Origin: Rhodospirillales bacterium
GTDB taxonomy: Bacteria; Pseudomonadota; Alphaproteobacteria; Rhodospirillales; JAPHTL01
Direction of reading: 5' to 3'
Assembly (NCBI GenBank): GCA_026193355.1
Contig: JAPHTL010000068.1
Span: 1-16,805, forward strand
DNA length: 16,805 nucleotides
Of the stretch, positions 1-8,500 are shown piece by piece (positions within the stretch are counted from its first letter, which is position 1; every line of letters starts with the position of its first letter). A program made the translations under genes and the position numbers. The notes under the pieces were generated by a model. The model did no database searches. It was not told where the DNA came from and saw nothing but the letters and a program-made list of their open reading frames with translations.

Positions 1-232
1 CCAGCGGGAACTGCACGCCGGCGACATCGTCGAGGTGCGGACGCGCCTTCGTGAAATCCGCGACAAGGTGATCCTTTTCACCCACGAAATGTTCAACGGG
101 GAAACGGGCGAACTGGCCAGCCGCAACGAGGTGGTTGGCGTCTTCATGGACACGGTAAAACGCCGCTCATGTCCTTTCCCGGAAACCGTCATCGCAAAGG
201 CCCGAGAACTGATCGCAGGGGGAGGCGCATGA
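1..232 (+). CDS. Hotdog-fold acyl-CoA thioesterase (C-terminal part, 5' end outside window)
   Basis: Partial gene. The reading frame is open from base 2, giving 76 visible residues up to the TGA at 230-232, and the start lies upstream of the window. The segment beginning HAGDIVEVRTRLREIRDKV and ending near RRSCPFPETVIAKARELI resembles the C-terminal half of 4-hydroxybenzoyl-CoA/YbgC-type hotdog thioesterases, which hydrolyse acyl-CoA or acyl-ACP esters in the cytoplasm. The N-terminal half, where the catalytic residue would sit, is not visible, so activity and substrate cannot be judged. The stop codon overlaps the start of the next thioesterase gene (ATGA), implying translational coupling. 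Its place ahead of isovaleryl-CoA dehydrogenase suggests a role with short branched acyl-CoAs, which is inference. I am fairly sure of the fold and unsure of the substrate. Confidence 0.7.
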   Translation, partial: QRELHAGDIVEVRTRLREIRDKVILFTHEMFNGETGELASRNEVVGVFMDTVKRRSCPFPETVIAKARELIAGGGA

Positions 233-684
233 GCGACCTTCAGCCACGTCGTGCGGACTGGGAACCGGCCGTGCGCGAAAGCTTCGCCAAGCAGGGGATC
301 ATGGCTCATCTTGGGGCGGTGATGACCGATGTTCGTCCGGGCCATACCCGCATCGAACTTCCCTATGCGGAGCACCTTTCGCAGCAGCATGGTTTTTTCC
401 ATGCAGGCGTTCTTTCCACCATTGTCGATTCGGCGGGCGGTTATGCCGGGTTTTCGTTGATGGCCGAGAACGAGGGCGTTCTGACCGTGGAATTCAAGAT
501 CAATCTCATGGCTCCGGCGGACGGTGAACGTCTTGTCGCCACCGGCGATGTGGTGAAGGCCGGACGCACCCTTACCGTTTGTCGCGGTGATGTGTTCGTG
601 ATCAAGGGTGGCGTGGAAAAGCATTGCGCCACGATGCAGCAAACCCTGATGTGCATGAAGGGACGGGCGGACGTCGTCGGTTGA
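229..684 (+). CDS. PaaI-family hotdog thioesterase
   Basis: This 151-residue protein has the length of a single-domain PaaI/ACOT13-like thioesterase. The diagnostic segment at residues 52-70 (QQHGFFHAGVLSTIVDSAG) matches the family pattern in which an acidic residue at the start of the long helix, here Asp67, activates water. The usual Asn and HGG positions read Gln and HAG. These enzymes hydrolyse CoA esters of aromatic or fatty acids in the cytoplasm. I chose the ATG at 229 because a purine-rich Shine-Dalgarno (GGGGGAGG, 218-225) lies just before it and because it overlaps the upstream stop by four bases; an in-frame ATG at 169 would overlap the upstream gene deeply. The isovaleryl-CoA dehydrogenase gene follows after 42 bases, so the three probably form one transcript. 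Substrate unknown. Confidence 0.85.
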   Translation: MSDLQPRRADWEPAVRESFAKQGIMAHLGAVMTDVRPGHTRIELPYAEHLSQQHGFFHAGVLSTIVDSAGGYAGFSLMAENEGVLTVEFKINLMAPADGERLVATGDVVKAGRTLTVCRGDVFVIKGGVEKHCATMQQTLMCMKGRADVVG

Positions 685-726
685 TCCCCCGCGACACGAA
701 TCCAATGGAAACAGGATGAAACAGAC

Positions 727-1899
727 ATGATCCCCAATCAGTACCCTGTCTTGAACTTCGATCTTGGCGAGACCGCCGACATGATGCGCGATTCCGTGCG
801 CAGCTTCACGTCGGACGAAATTTCGCCGCGCGCCGCAGACATCGACCAGAGCAACGAATTTCCCATGGACCTGTGGCGCAAGATGGGCGACCTCGGAATC
901 CTCGGGCTTACCGTCGATGAGGAATACGGCGGCGCCGGTATGGGTTATCTGGAACATGTCGTTGCGATGGAAGAGGTCAGCCGCGGCTCCGCCTCGGTGG
1001 GCCTCAGTTATGGCGCGCATTCCAACCTCTGCGTCAACCAGATCAAGCGCAACGGGAATGAAGAGCAGAAAAAGCGCTACCTGCCGAAGCTGATCTCGGG
1101 CGAACATGTCGGGGCGCTGGCGATGAGCGAACCGGGCGCTGGCTCCGACGTTGTTGGAATGAAACTGCGGGCCGAGAAGAAGGGCGATCGCTACATCCTG
1201 AACGGCAACAAGATGTGGATCACCAACGGCCCTGACGCCGACGTGCTGGTGGTCTACGCCAAGACCACGCCCGACGCCGGGCCGAAGGGAATCACCGCCT
1301 TCCTGATCGAAAAGGACTTCAAGGGTTTTTCGACCGCGCAGAAGCTCGACAAGCTGGGTATGCGTGGCTCCAACACCTGCGAACTTGTCTTTCAGGATTG
1401 TGAGGTGCCCGAGGAAAATGTGCTCGGCAACGTGGACAAGGGCGTTCAGGTTTTGATGAGTGGCCTTGATTACGAACGCGCCGTCCTTTCGGGTGGTCCG
1501 CTGGGCATCATGCAGGCCTGCATGGATATCGTGCTTCCCTACGTGCACGAGCGCCGGCAGTTCGGCAAGGCCATCGGCGAATTCCAGTTGATGCAGGGTA
1601 AACTGGCCGACATGTATGCGACGATGAACGCGTCCAAGGCCTACGTCTATACCGTCGCCAAGGCTTGTGACCGTGGTGAGACGACCCGCAAGGACGCCGC
1701 CGGGGCCATCCTCTATTCGGCCGAAAAGGCGACCTGGATGGCGCTGGAAGCGATTCAGGTGCTCGGCGGTAACGGCTATATCAATGAATATCCGACGGGC
1801 CGGCTGCTGCGCGACGCCAAGCTTTACGAGATCGGGGCGGGCACGTCGGAAATTCGCCGCATGCTGATTGGGCGCGAACTGTTCAACGAGACGGCCTGA
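727..1899 (+). CDS. liuA: Isovaleryl-CoA dehydrogenase
   Basis: This 390-residue FAD flavoprotein oxidises isovaleryl-CoA to 3-methylcrotonyl-CoA, the first committed step of leucine breakdown, passing electrons to electron-transfer flavoprotein. Acyl-CoA dehydrogenase signatures are clear: AMSEPGAGSD (132-141), KMWITNGPDADV (162-173) and ERRQFGKAI in the C-terminal domain. The most informative feature is GLDYERAVLSGGP (246-258). Isovaleryl-CoA dehydrogenases carry the catalytic glutamate in this helix, here Glu250, whereas most other acyl-CoA dehydrogenases carry it near the C-terminus. At that later position this protein has YEIGAGTSEIRR, with Gly in place of Glu, which also fits the family. 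The methylcrotonyl-CoA carboxylase, hydratase and lyase genes downstream confirm the pathway. It ends in a 15-base inverted repeat shared with the convergent channel gene. Confidence 0.96.
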   Translation: MIPNQYPVLNFDLGETADMMRDSVRSFTSDEISPRAADIDQSNEFPMDLWRKMGDLGILGLTVDEEYGGAGMGYLEHVVAMEEVSRGSASVGLSYGAHSNLCVNQIKRNGNEEQKKRYLPKLISGEHVGALAMSEPGAGSDVVGMKLRAEKKGDRYILNGNKMWITNGPDADVLVVYAKTTPDAGPKGITAFLIEKDFKGFSTAQKLDKLGMRGSNTCELVFQDCEVPEENVLGNVDKGVQVLMSGLDYERAVLSGGPLGIMQACMDIVLPYVHERRQFGKAIGEFQLMQGKLADMYATMNASKAYVYTVAKACDRGETTRKDAAGAILYSAEKATWMALEAIQVLGGNGYINEYPTGRLLRDAKLYEIGAGTSEIRRMLIGRELFNETA

Positions 1900-1911
1900 C
1901 CGCTGCGGTCA
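1897..1911. terminator. Inverted repeat at the convergent liuA/channel-gene junction
   Basis: TGACCG-CTG-CGGTCA is a perfect 6-bp stem with a 3-base loop. The left TGA is the stop codon of isovaleryl-CoA dehydrogenase and the right TCA is the complement of the stop of the minus-strand channel gene. It sits exactly between convergent genes and could act in both directions, but neither side has a T-tract, so intrinsic termination would be weak. Confidence 0.4.
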
Positions 1912-2700
1912 GTCCCATTTACGGACGTAGATCAGGTGATACACCAGCGCCACGAACACACCGCCGCCGACAATGTTGCCGAGCGTCACGGGTATGAGGT
2001 TGCCGATAAAGCCGGCGACGTCGCCCGAACCTGCGGCCAGCATGCCGATGGGTATCAGGTACATGTTGGCGACGCTGTGTTCAAAGCCGAGTGCAACAAA
2101 GGCGGTGATCGGAAACAGGATGGCGAAGATCTTGTCCACCACACTGTGCGCGGCGAAGGTCAGCCAGACGGCAAGGCAGACAAGGGCATTGCACAGCACG
2201 CCGCGAAAGAAGGCCTCGGCGAAGGGCAGGGCGATCTTTCCTTCTGCAATGGCGATCGCCGTTTTGGCGGTGTTGCCACCGCCGATGTCCAGCGCGCCGG
2301 AAAGATACATGATGGCCGCCGTGGCCACGGAACCGACGAAATTTCCGGCAAAGACGATGACCCAGTTGCGCAGAAGCTGCGCCATTGTGATCTTGCCGTC
2401 GGCCCAGGCCATGATGATGAGGTTGTTGCCGGTGAACAGTTCAGCGCCTGCGATCACGACGAGGACAAGGCCCAGCGAGAACACCAGCCCGCCGAGTACG
2501 CGGGTTGGGCCGTATCCCAGTTCGGAACCCGTTACGGCGACCGTATAGAACATCGCGCCGAGTGCGATGAAGGCCCCGGCCAGTACACCCAGCGTGAACA
2601 GGGGCGTCAGAGGCATGGTCGCCTTGCCGATCCCGGCGTTTTCGACCCTCTGGGCTATTTCCCTGGGGGCGTAGGCGTCCATGTTGAAACCGTTGGTCAT
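1909..2700 (-). CDS. Formate/nitrite transporter (FNT) family channel
   Basis: This 263-residue integral inner-membrane protein belongs to the FocA/NirC/FdhC family, pentameric channels for small monovalent anions such as formate, nitrite, hydrosulfide, acetate or lactate. About six hydrophobic segments are visible. Family landmarks are ELFTGNN (87-93, containing the conserved Thr90), AEGK (152-155), the central-histidine motif GFEHSVANMYLIPIG (205-219, His208) and NLIPVTLGNIVGGG (234-247), all close to FocA. I prefer the ATG ending at 2700 because GAGGAA lies a few bases upstream; a GTG eight codons earlier (2724) is possible. The gene is transcribed alone, convergent with liuA and divergent from the thiolase operon. 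The family is certain but the anion is not: the locus offers no formate or nitrite enzymes, so short organic acids from leucine breakdown are an alternative (inference). Confidence 0.93.
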   Translation of the reverse strand: MTNGFNMDAYAPREIAQRVENAGIGKATMPLTPLFTLGVLAGAFIALGAMFYTVAVTGSELGYGPTRVLGGLVFSLGLVLVVIAGAELFTGNNLIIMAWADGKITMAQLLRNWVIVFAGNFVGSVATAAIMYLSGALDIGGGNTAKTAIAIAEGKIALPFAEAFFRGVLCNALVCLAVWLTFAAHSVVDKIFAILFPITAFVALGFEHSVANMYLIPIGMLAAGSGDVAGFIGNLIPVTLGNIVGGGVFVALVYHLIYVRKWD

Positions 2701-2747
2701 GGCTTCCTCGTTTCGTTGAAGCACGATACCTTTCCGTCTGTCCCGAG

Positions 2748-2755
2748 ATTATAAC
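2748..2755. promoter_or_regulatory. Overlapping divergent -10-like elements between the channel gene and thiolase gene
   Basis: The 86-base divergent spacer contains ATTATAAC. Read on the minus strand, 2753-2748 is a perfect TATAAT, placing transcription of the channel gene about 40 bases before its ATG. Read on the plus strand, 2750-2755 is TATAAC, suited to the thiolase operon. No clear TTGACA-like -35 is visible in either direction, so an activator may be needed or the match may be chance. Confidence 0.35.
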
Positions 2756-2786
2756 CGAGAAAACCGCGATAAAGGAGTTCTCCTCA

Positions 2787-3977
2787 ATGACCGTATCCGA
2801 TCCCATCGTCATCGTTGGCATGGCCCGCACCCCCATGGGGGGATTCCAGGGTGACCTGTCATCCGCCACCGCACCGCATCTGGGGGGTGTCGCCATCAAG
2901 GCGGCGCTCAATCGCGCCGGTTTGGCCGCCGATGCCGTCGACGAGGTCGTCATGGGCGTTGTTCTTCCCGCAGGCATGGGACAGGCGCCGGCAAGGCAGG
3001 CCTCGCACTACGCCGGCATCGACTGGGACAAGGGCTGCACCACCATCAACAAGATGTGCGGTTCCGGCATGAAGGCGACCATGTTCGCCCACGACGCCAT
3101 CCTTGCGGGCAGCAATGATGTGATGATCGCCGGCGGCATGGAAAGCATGACAAACGCGCCATACCTGATGGACAAGGCGCGTGGCGGCATGCGCATGGGG
3201 CATGGCAAGGTCTGGGACCACATGTTCCTTGATGGCCTTGAAGACGCCTACGAGCCCGGTCGCCTGATGGGCACCTATGCCGAGGATACGGCGCAGCATT
3301 ACCAGTTCACCCGCGAGCAGCAGGACGAATTCGCCATTTCATCACTGAAACGCGCGCAGGGGGCCATCAAGGACGGGACGTTCGGGGCCGAGATCGAGGC
3401 CGTGACTGTCAAGGGCCGCAAGGGCGAAACCGTTATCGACACCGACGAGCAGCCGCTCAAGGCGAACCTGGACAAGATTCCGCAGCTCCGTCCCGCCTTC
3501 CGCGAAGGGGGAACCGTGACCGCCGCCAATTCCAGCTCGATTTCCGATGGTGCGGCGGCTCTCGTCCTGATGCGCCGGTCCGAGGCCGAAAAGCGTGGCC
3601 TGACCCCGATTGCTGTCATCCACGGGCATGCGACCCACGCGCAGGAGCCCGCATGGTTTACCACCGCCCCCATCGGCGCGATGCAAAAGGTTCTGGATCG
3701 GACCGGTTGGAGCAAGGATGAGGTCGATCTTTACGAGATCAACGAGGCCTTCGCTGTCGTCGCCATGGCCGCCATGCGTGACCTCGATCTGCCGCACGAC
3801 AAGGTGAATGTTCACGGCGGCGCTTGCGCACTCGGCCACCCGGTCGGCGCGTCCGGCGCTCGCATCATTGTGACCCTGCTCAACGCGCTCAAGAAGTACG
3901 ATATGAGGAAGGGTGTCGCGTCGCTCTGCATCGGGGGCGGCGAAGCGACGGCTGTTGCCGTTGAAAGGGTGAACTGA
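2787..3977 (+). CDS. Acetyl-CoA C-acyltransferase (thiolase)
   Basis: This 396-residue protein is a complete biosynthetic/degradative thiolase. It cleaves or forms 3-ketoacyl-CoA, most likely acetoacetyl-CoA to two acetyl-CoA, in the cytoplasm. The covalent-intermediate cysteine is Cys91 in INKMCGSGMKA (87-97). The NEAF motif is at 319-322, the GHPVG histidine is His351 and the second catalytic cysteine is Cys381 in CIGGG, so all four active-site loops are intact. The start at 2787 has AAAGGAG at 2771-2777. In leucine catabolism HMG-CoA lyase releases acetoacetate, and after activation a thiolase completes its conversion; that role fits here, though a broader 3-ketoacyl-CoA range is possible given the acyl-CoA dehydrogenase and SDR in the same operon. 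The Rid gene follows one base after its stop. Confidence 0.95.
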   Translation: MTVSDPIVIVGMARTPMGGFQGDLSSATAPHLGGVAIKAALNRAGLAADAVDEVVMGVVLPAGMGQAPARQASHYAGIDWDKGCTTINKMCGSGMKATMFAHDAILAGSNDVMIAGGMESMTNAPYLMDKARGGMRMGHGKVWDHMFLDGLEDAYEPGRLMGTYAEDTAQHYQFTREQQDEFAISSLKRAQGAIKDGTFGAEIEAVTVKGRKGETVIDTDEQPLKANLDKIPQLRPAFREGGTVTAANSSSISDGAAALVLMRRSEAEKRGLTPIAVIHGHATHAQEPAWFTTAPIGAMQKVLDRTGWSKDEVDLYEINEAFAVVAMAAMRDLDLPHDKVNVHGGACALGHPVGASGARIIVTLLNALKKYDMRKGVASLCIGGGEATAVAVERVN

Positions 3978-3978
3978 C

Positions 3979-4365
3979 ATGACGCGCAGGCTGATTTCCT
4001 CGGGATCGGAATGGGAAGACAAGATCGGGTATTCACGCGCCGTCGTGGACGGCGAGTGGGTGTTCGTTTCGGGCACGACTGGCTTCGATTATGCCGCCGG
4101 GACCATTTCCGACGACACGGCCAAACAGGCGCGTCAGGCGATCAGCAACATTCAGGCGGCATTGAAAGAGGCCGGGTCTGACCTCTCGGATGTCGTTCGC
4201 GTTCACTACATCCTTGCCAGTGCCGCTGATTGGGATGCGGCGTGGCCCGTCTTCGGCGAGTCGTTCGGCAAGATCAAGCCCGCCGCCACGGCGATCATCG
4301 CCTTGATGATCGATCCGAAAATGAAGGTCGAGATCGAAGTGACCGCACGGATGCAAAAGGGATAG
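3979..4365 (+). CDS. RidA/YjgF-family protein lacking the catalytic arginine
   Basis: This 128-residue protein is of single-domain Rid length. Typical features are WVFVSGTTGFDYAAG (27-41), QARQAISNIQAALKEAGSDLSD and the C-terminal VEIEVTA (117-123). In RidA proper, Arg105 binds the carboxylate of 2-aminoacrylate-type imines and is essential for deamination. Here the PAR motif reads PAA (101-103), and because the spacing to the EIE motif is unchanged, the arginine is truly replaced by Ala103 rather than displaced. The family includes Arg-lacking groups (Rid4-7) without demonstrated imine deaminase activity, so I would not annotate it as a deaminase. The gene is packed between the thiolase (1-base gap) and the SDR (2-base gap), so it is almost surely cotranscribed with acyl-CoA enzymes. 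Function unknown. Confidence 0.9.
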   Translation: MTRRLISSGSEWEDKIGYSRAVVDGEWVFVSGTTGFDYAAGTISDDTAKQARQAISNIQAALKEAGSDLSDVVRVHYILASAADWDAAWPVFGESFGKIKPAATAIIALMIDPKMKVEIEVTARMQKG

Positions 4366-4367
4366 GG

Positions 4368-5051
4368 ATGCCGACGGTCCTCATCACAGGCGCCAACCGG
4401 GGAATCGGCCTGGAGTTCGCCCGCCAGTACGCGACGGACGGCTGGCGCGTGTTCGCCACCTGCCGGAGCGGTGATGGCCTTGGGGATATCGGGATGATCG
4501 AGGGCGACGTAGAAGGCCTTGTGATGGATGTTGCCGACCACGGCCAGATCGATGCCGTGGCGGGCCGTTTGCATAATGAACCCATAGACGTTCTGGTTCA
4601 GAACGCCGGTGTGATGGGGCCGCGTCGCCAGCCGTTCGGCGGCACCGATTATCGCGAATGGGAAACCGCAATGCGGGTCAACGTGTTCGGCCCCATGAAG
4701 GTGGCTGAGGCGTTTGCTGCACAGGTCGGGCGCAGCGAGCAAAAGCGCATGGCGTTCATCAGCAGCCGCCTTGCCTCCATGACCGAAAACACCAGCGGCG
4801 CCTACTTCATCTATCGTTCGTCAAAGGCGGCGCTCAACGCTGTGGCCAAAAGCCTGTCGATCAATCTGGCCGGGGCCGGAATTACCAGCATCATTCTTCA
4901 TCCCGGCTGGGTGCGGACCCGCATGGGTGGACCGGACGGGAACCTCGATCCGGCTGAAAGCGTCTCCGCCCTGCGCAAGCTGATTGCCCAATCAAGCCCG
5001 GCCGACAATGGCCGTTTCCTCAACGTTGATGGCGCGGAAATTCCGTGGTGA
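4368..5051 (+). CDS. Short-chain dehydrogenase/reductase (C-factor-like SDR)
   Basis: This 227-residue protein has a classical SDR Rossmann fold. The cofactor motif TGANRGIG is at residues 7-14, the NAG motif at 79-81, and the catalytic Tyr149 and Lys153 lie in YRSSK, preceded by FISSR with the serine at 132-133. It should use NAD(H) or NADP(H) to interconvert an alcohol and a ketone. The short length and IDVLVQNAGVMGP resemble C-factor (CsgA)-type SDRs, whose substrates are mostly unknown. I chose the ATG at 4368 because the glycine-rich motif begins six residues later; a longer in-frame extension back to 4230 would overlap the Rid gene by more than 130 bases. The operon context suggests a 3-hydroxyacyl or related small substrate, which is inference. 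Confidence 0.88.
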   Translation: MPTVLITGANRGIGLEFARQYATDGWRVFATCRSGDGLGDIGMIEGDVEGLVMDVADHGQIDAVAGRLHNEPIDVLVQNAGVMGPRRQPFGGTDYREWETAMRVNVFGPMKVAEAFAAQVGRSEQKRMAFISSRLASMTENTSGAYFIYRSSKAALNAVAKSLSINLAGAGITSIILHPGWVRTRMGGPDGNLDPAESVSALRKLIAQSSPADNGRFLNVDGAEIPW

Positions 5052-5055
5052 ACCA

Positions 5056-6189
5056 ATGATCCCCAGCGAAGAACAGACCCTTATTTCCGACATGGCGCGC
5101 AACTTTGCGCAGGAACGCCTTGCCCCCAATGCCGCCGAATGGGATCGGACAAGCACCTTTCCCGCCGATGCGATCAGGGAGATGGGGGAGCTTGGTTTCC
5201 TTGGCATGCTGGTGCCCGAGGAATGGGGTGGTGCAGGCGCGACCCACGTCGCCTATGCCCTTGCGCTGGAGGAGATCGCCGCGGGCGACGGCGCGTGTTC
5301 GACCATTGTTTCGGTGCAGTCACTGTGCAACTCGATCCTGCTTGGCTACGGCAGTGCGGATCAGAAAGAGCGTTTCCTTCGCCCCCAGGCGGAGGGAAAG
5401 GTTCTTGGCGCGTTTGCCTTGACCGAACCGCAGGCCGGGTCGGACGCCGCGGCCATCAAATGCCGGGCGCGTCGTGACGGTAATCACTGGATTCTCAACG
5501 GCACCAAGCAGTTCATCACCAGCGGCGCGAATGCAGCCGCCACCATCGTTTTCGCCGTCACCGATCCGGAAAAGGGATCGAAGGGGATTACGGCTTTCAT
5601 CGTACCCAAAGATTCCGAAGGGTTCAGGGTGGCGAACGTGGAACGCAAACTGGGGCAGCATGCGTCGGATACGGCGCAACTGGTGTTCGATGACGTGCGC
5701 CTGACCCCCGATCTGATGATCGGTGAAGAAGGGCAGGGCTACAGGATTGCCCTTTCCAATCTTGAAGGCGGTCGCATTGGTATTGCCATGCAATCGGTTG
5801 GTATGGCGCGCGCGGCCTATGAAGCGGCGCTGCAATACGCAAAGGAACGGGAAACCTTTGGCAAACCGATCAGTCAGCATCAGGCGGTGGCCTTCCGGCT
5901 TGCCGACATGGCGACACGGATCGAGGCGGCGCGGCACATGGTCCTGCATGCGGCCGAACTTCGCGATGCCGGGCGTCCATGCCTGAAAGAGGCCAGCATG
6001 GCCAAGCTGTTCGCCAGTGAAATGGCCGAAGGGGTCTGTTCGGACGCCATCCAGATTCACGGTGGCTACGGTTATCTTCAGGACTTTCCCGTCGAACGCA
6101 TTTATCGTGATGTACGCATCTGCCAGATCTACGAAGGGACAAGCGATGTCCAGAGGATGGTGATAAGCCGGGCCATCCTTTCCGAGTGA
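5056..6189 (+). CDS. Acyl-CoA dehydrogenase (short/branched-chain type)
   Basis: This 377-residue flavoprotein of the butyryl-/2-methylacyl-CoA dehydrogenase type introduces an alpha-beta double bond into an acyl-CoA and feeds electron-transfer flavoprotein. Visible signatures are FALTEPQAGSDA (120-131), KQFITSGANA (151-160), RETFGKPISQHQA (265-277) and IHGGYGYLQDFPVERIYRD (334-352). Unlike the isovaleryl-CoA dehydrogenase at 727-1899, the catalytic base is at the usual C-terminal site, Glu360 in QIYEGTSDVQR. It is therefore a second, distinct dehydrogenase rather than a duplicate. I took the ATG at 5056 because the N-terminus then begins with the normal helix (MIPSEEQTLI); an in-frame ATG 72 bases earlier lies inside the SDR gene. 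A likely substrate is 2-methylbutyryl-CoA, isobutyryl-CoA or butyryl-CoA; the sequence alone does not decide. Confidence 0.93.
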   Translation: MIPSEEQTLISDMARNFAQERLAPNAAEWDRTSTFPADAIREMGELGFLGMLVPEEWGGAGATHVAYALALEEIAAGDGACSTIVSVQSLCNSILLGYGSADQKERFLRPQAEGKVLGAFALTEPQAGSDAAAIKCRARRDGNHWILNGTKQFITSGANAAATIVFAVTDPEKGSKGITAFIVPKDSEGFRVANVERKLGQHASDTAQLVFDDVRLTPDLMIGEEGQGYRIALSNLEGGRIGIAMQSVGMARAAYEAALQYAKERETFGKPISQHQAVAFRLADMATRIEAARHMVLHAAELRDAGRPCLKEASMAKLFASEMAEGVCSDAIQIHGGYGYLQDFPVERIYRDVRICQIYEGTSDVQRMVISRAILSE

Positions 6190-6228
6190 CGGATAGCGAA
6201 GCAGAATAACAAGAGGGAAGCAGTGCAA

Positions 6229-6837
6229 ATGGCCAGCAAACTGATTGAATTCTATTTCGACTTTTCATCGCCGTACGCATATTTCGCCGCTCTCCAGATG
6301 GAGGACTTCTGCGACGTGGCAGGCTGTACGGTGATGTGGCGGCCGATGATGCTGGGCGCGGCCTTCAAGGCATCAGGCAACAAGCCGTTGACCGAACAGC
6401 CGATGAAGGCGGAATACAGCCGCCATGATATGGATCGCCTTGCCCGGAAGGTTGGCGCCCCATGGCGTTGGCCCGACACCTTCCCCATCGCCACACTGGG
6501 CGCAGCGCGGGCCTTCTACTGGCTGGAGGGCACGGCCGGCGTCGAAAAGGCGAAGGAATTCGCCATGGCCGCCTTCGATGCCTATTTCGGTCACGGGCGG
6601 AACATCAGCGATCCGGAGGTTCTTGCCGAAGTGGCCACCAGCATCGGTCTGGATCCGGTCGCGATGGCCAAGGCATGCAAGGATGACAAGGTGAAGGATC
6701 GTCTTCGTTTTGAGACGGAGGAAGCGATTGAGCGCGGTGTTTTCGGCTCTCCCTTCTTCTTCGTCGACGGGGAACCCTTCTGGGGACAGGATCGCCTGCC
6801 GATGATGCAGGAATGGGTGAATAGTGGCGGCTGGTAA
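6229..6837 (+). CDS. DsbA-fold 2-hydroxychromene-2-carboxylate isomerase family protein
   Basis: This 202-residue protein has a thioredoxin/DsbA-like fold of the GST-kappa and 2-hydroxychromene-2-carboxylate isomerase group. It opens with KLIEFYFDFSSPYAYFA (4-20), where serines at 13-14 replace the CxxC of redox DsbA proteins and would bind the glutathione thiol. The cis-proline segment GVFGSP is at 170-175, followed by FWGQDRL (184-190). Characterised members isomerise an aromatic intermediate in naphthalene degradation using glutathione, but no aromatic genes are visible, so the real substrate is unknown. The start is uncertain: the ATG at 6229 is taken, while a GTG at 6223 is equally compatible with the GAGGG at 6213-6217. 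It lies 39 bases after the acyl-CoA dehydrogenase and 42 before MCC beta. Confidence 0.87.
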   Translation: MASKLIEFYFDFSSPYAYFAALQMEDFCDVAGCTVMWRPMMLGAAFKASGNKPLTEQPMKAEYSRHDMDRLARKVGAPWRWPDTFPIATLGAARAFYWLEGTAGVEKAKEFAMAAFDAYFGHGRNISDPEVLAEVATSIGLDPVAMAKACKDDKVKDRLRFETEEAIERGVFGSPFFFVDGEPFWGQDRLPMMQEWVNSGGW

Positions 6838-6879
6838 CCCGCCTCTGGCGGCGTTCCAAAGCGGGGAAAGAAAACTTTC

Positions 6880-8493
<1,614 letters not shown>

Positions 8494-8500
8494 TGGCGTC

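Noticed and set aside
1936..2754. A 272-codon plus-strand frame opposite the FNT channel gene
   Set aside because: The minus strand encodes an unmistakable six-helix FNT channel, while the plus-strand product is His/Gly/Asp-rich without any motif.
4230..4367. N-terminal extension of the SDR by 46 residues
   Set aside because: It would overlap most of the end of the Rid gene, and the cofactor motif belongs within the first 15 residues, as it is with the ATG at 4368.
727..6189. The two acyl-CoA dehydrogenase genes as a recent duplication
   Set aside because: They place the catalytic glutamate at different sites (Glu250 versus Glu360) and differ throughout, so they are separate subfamilies.
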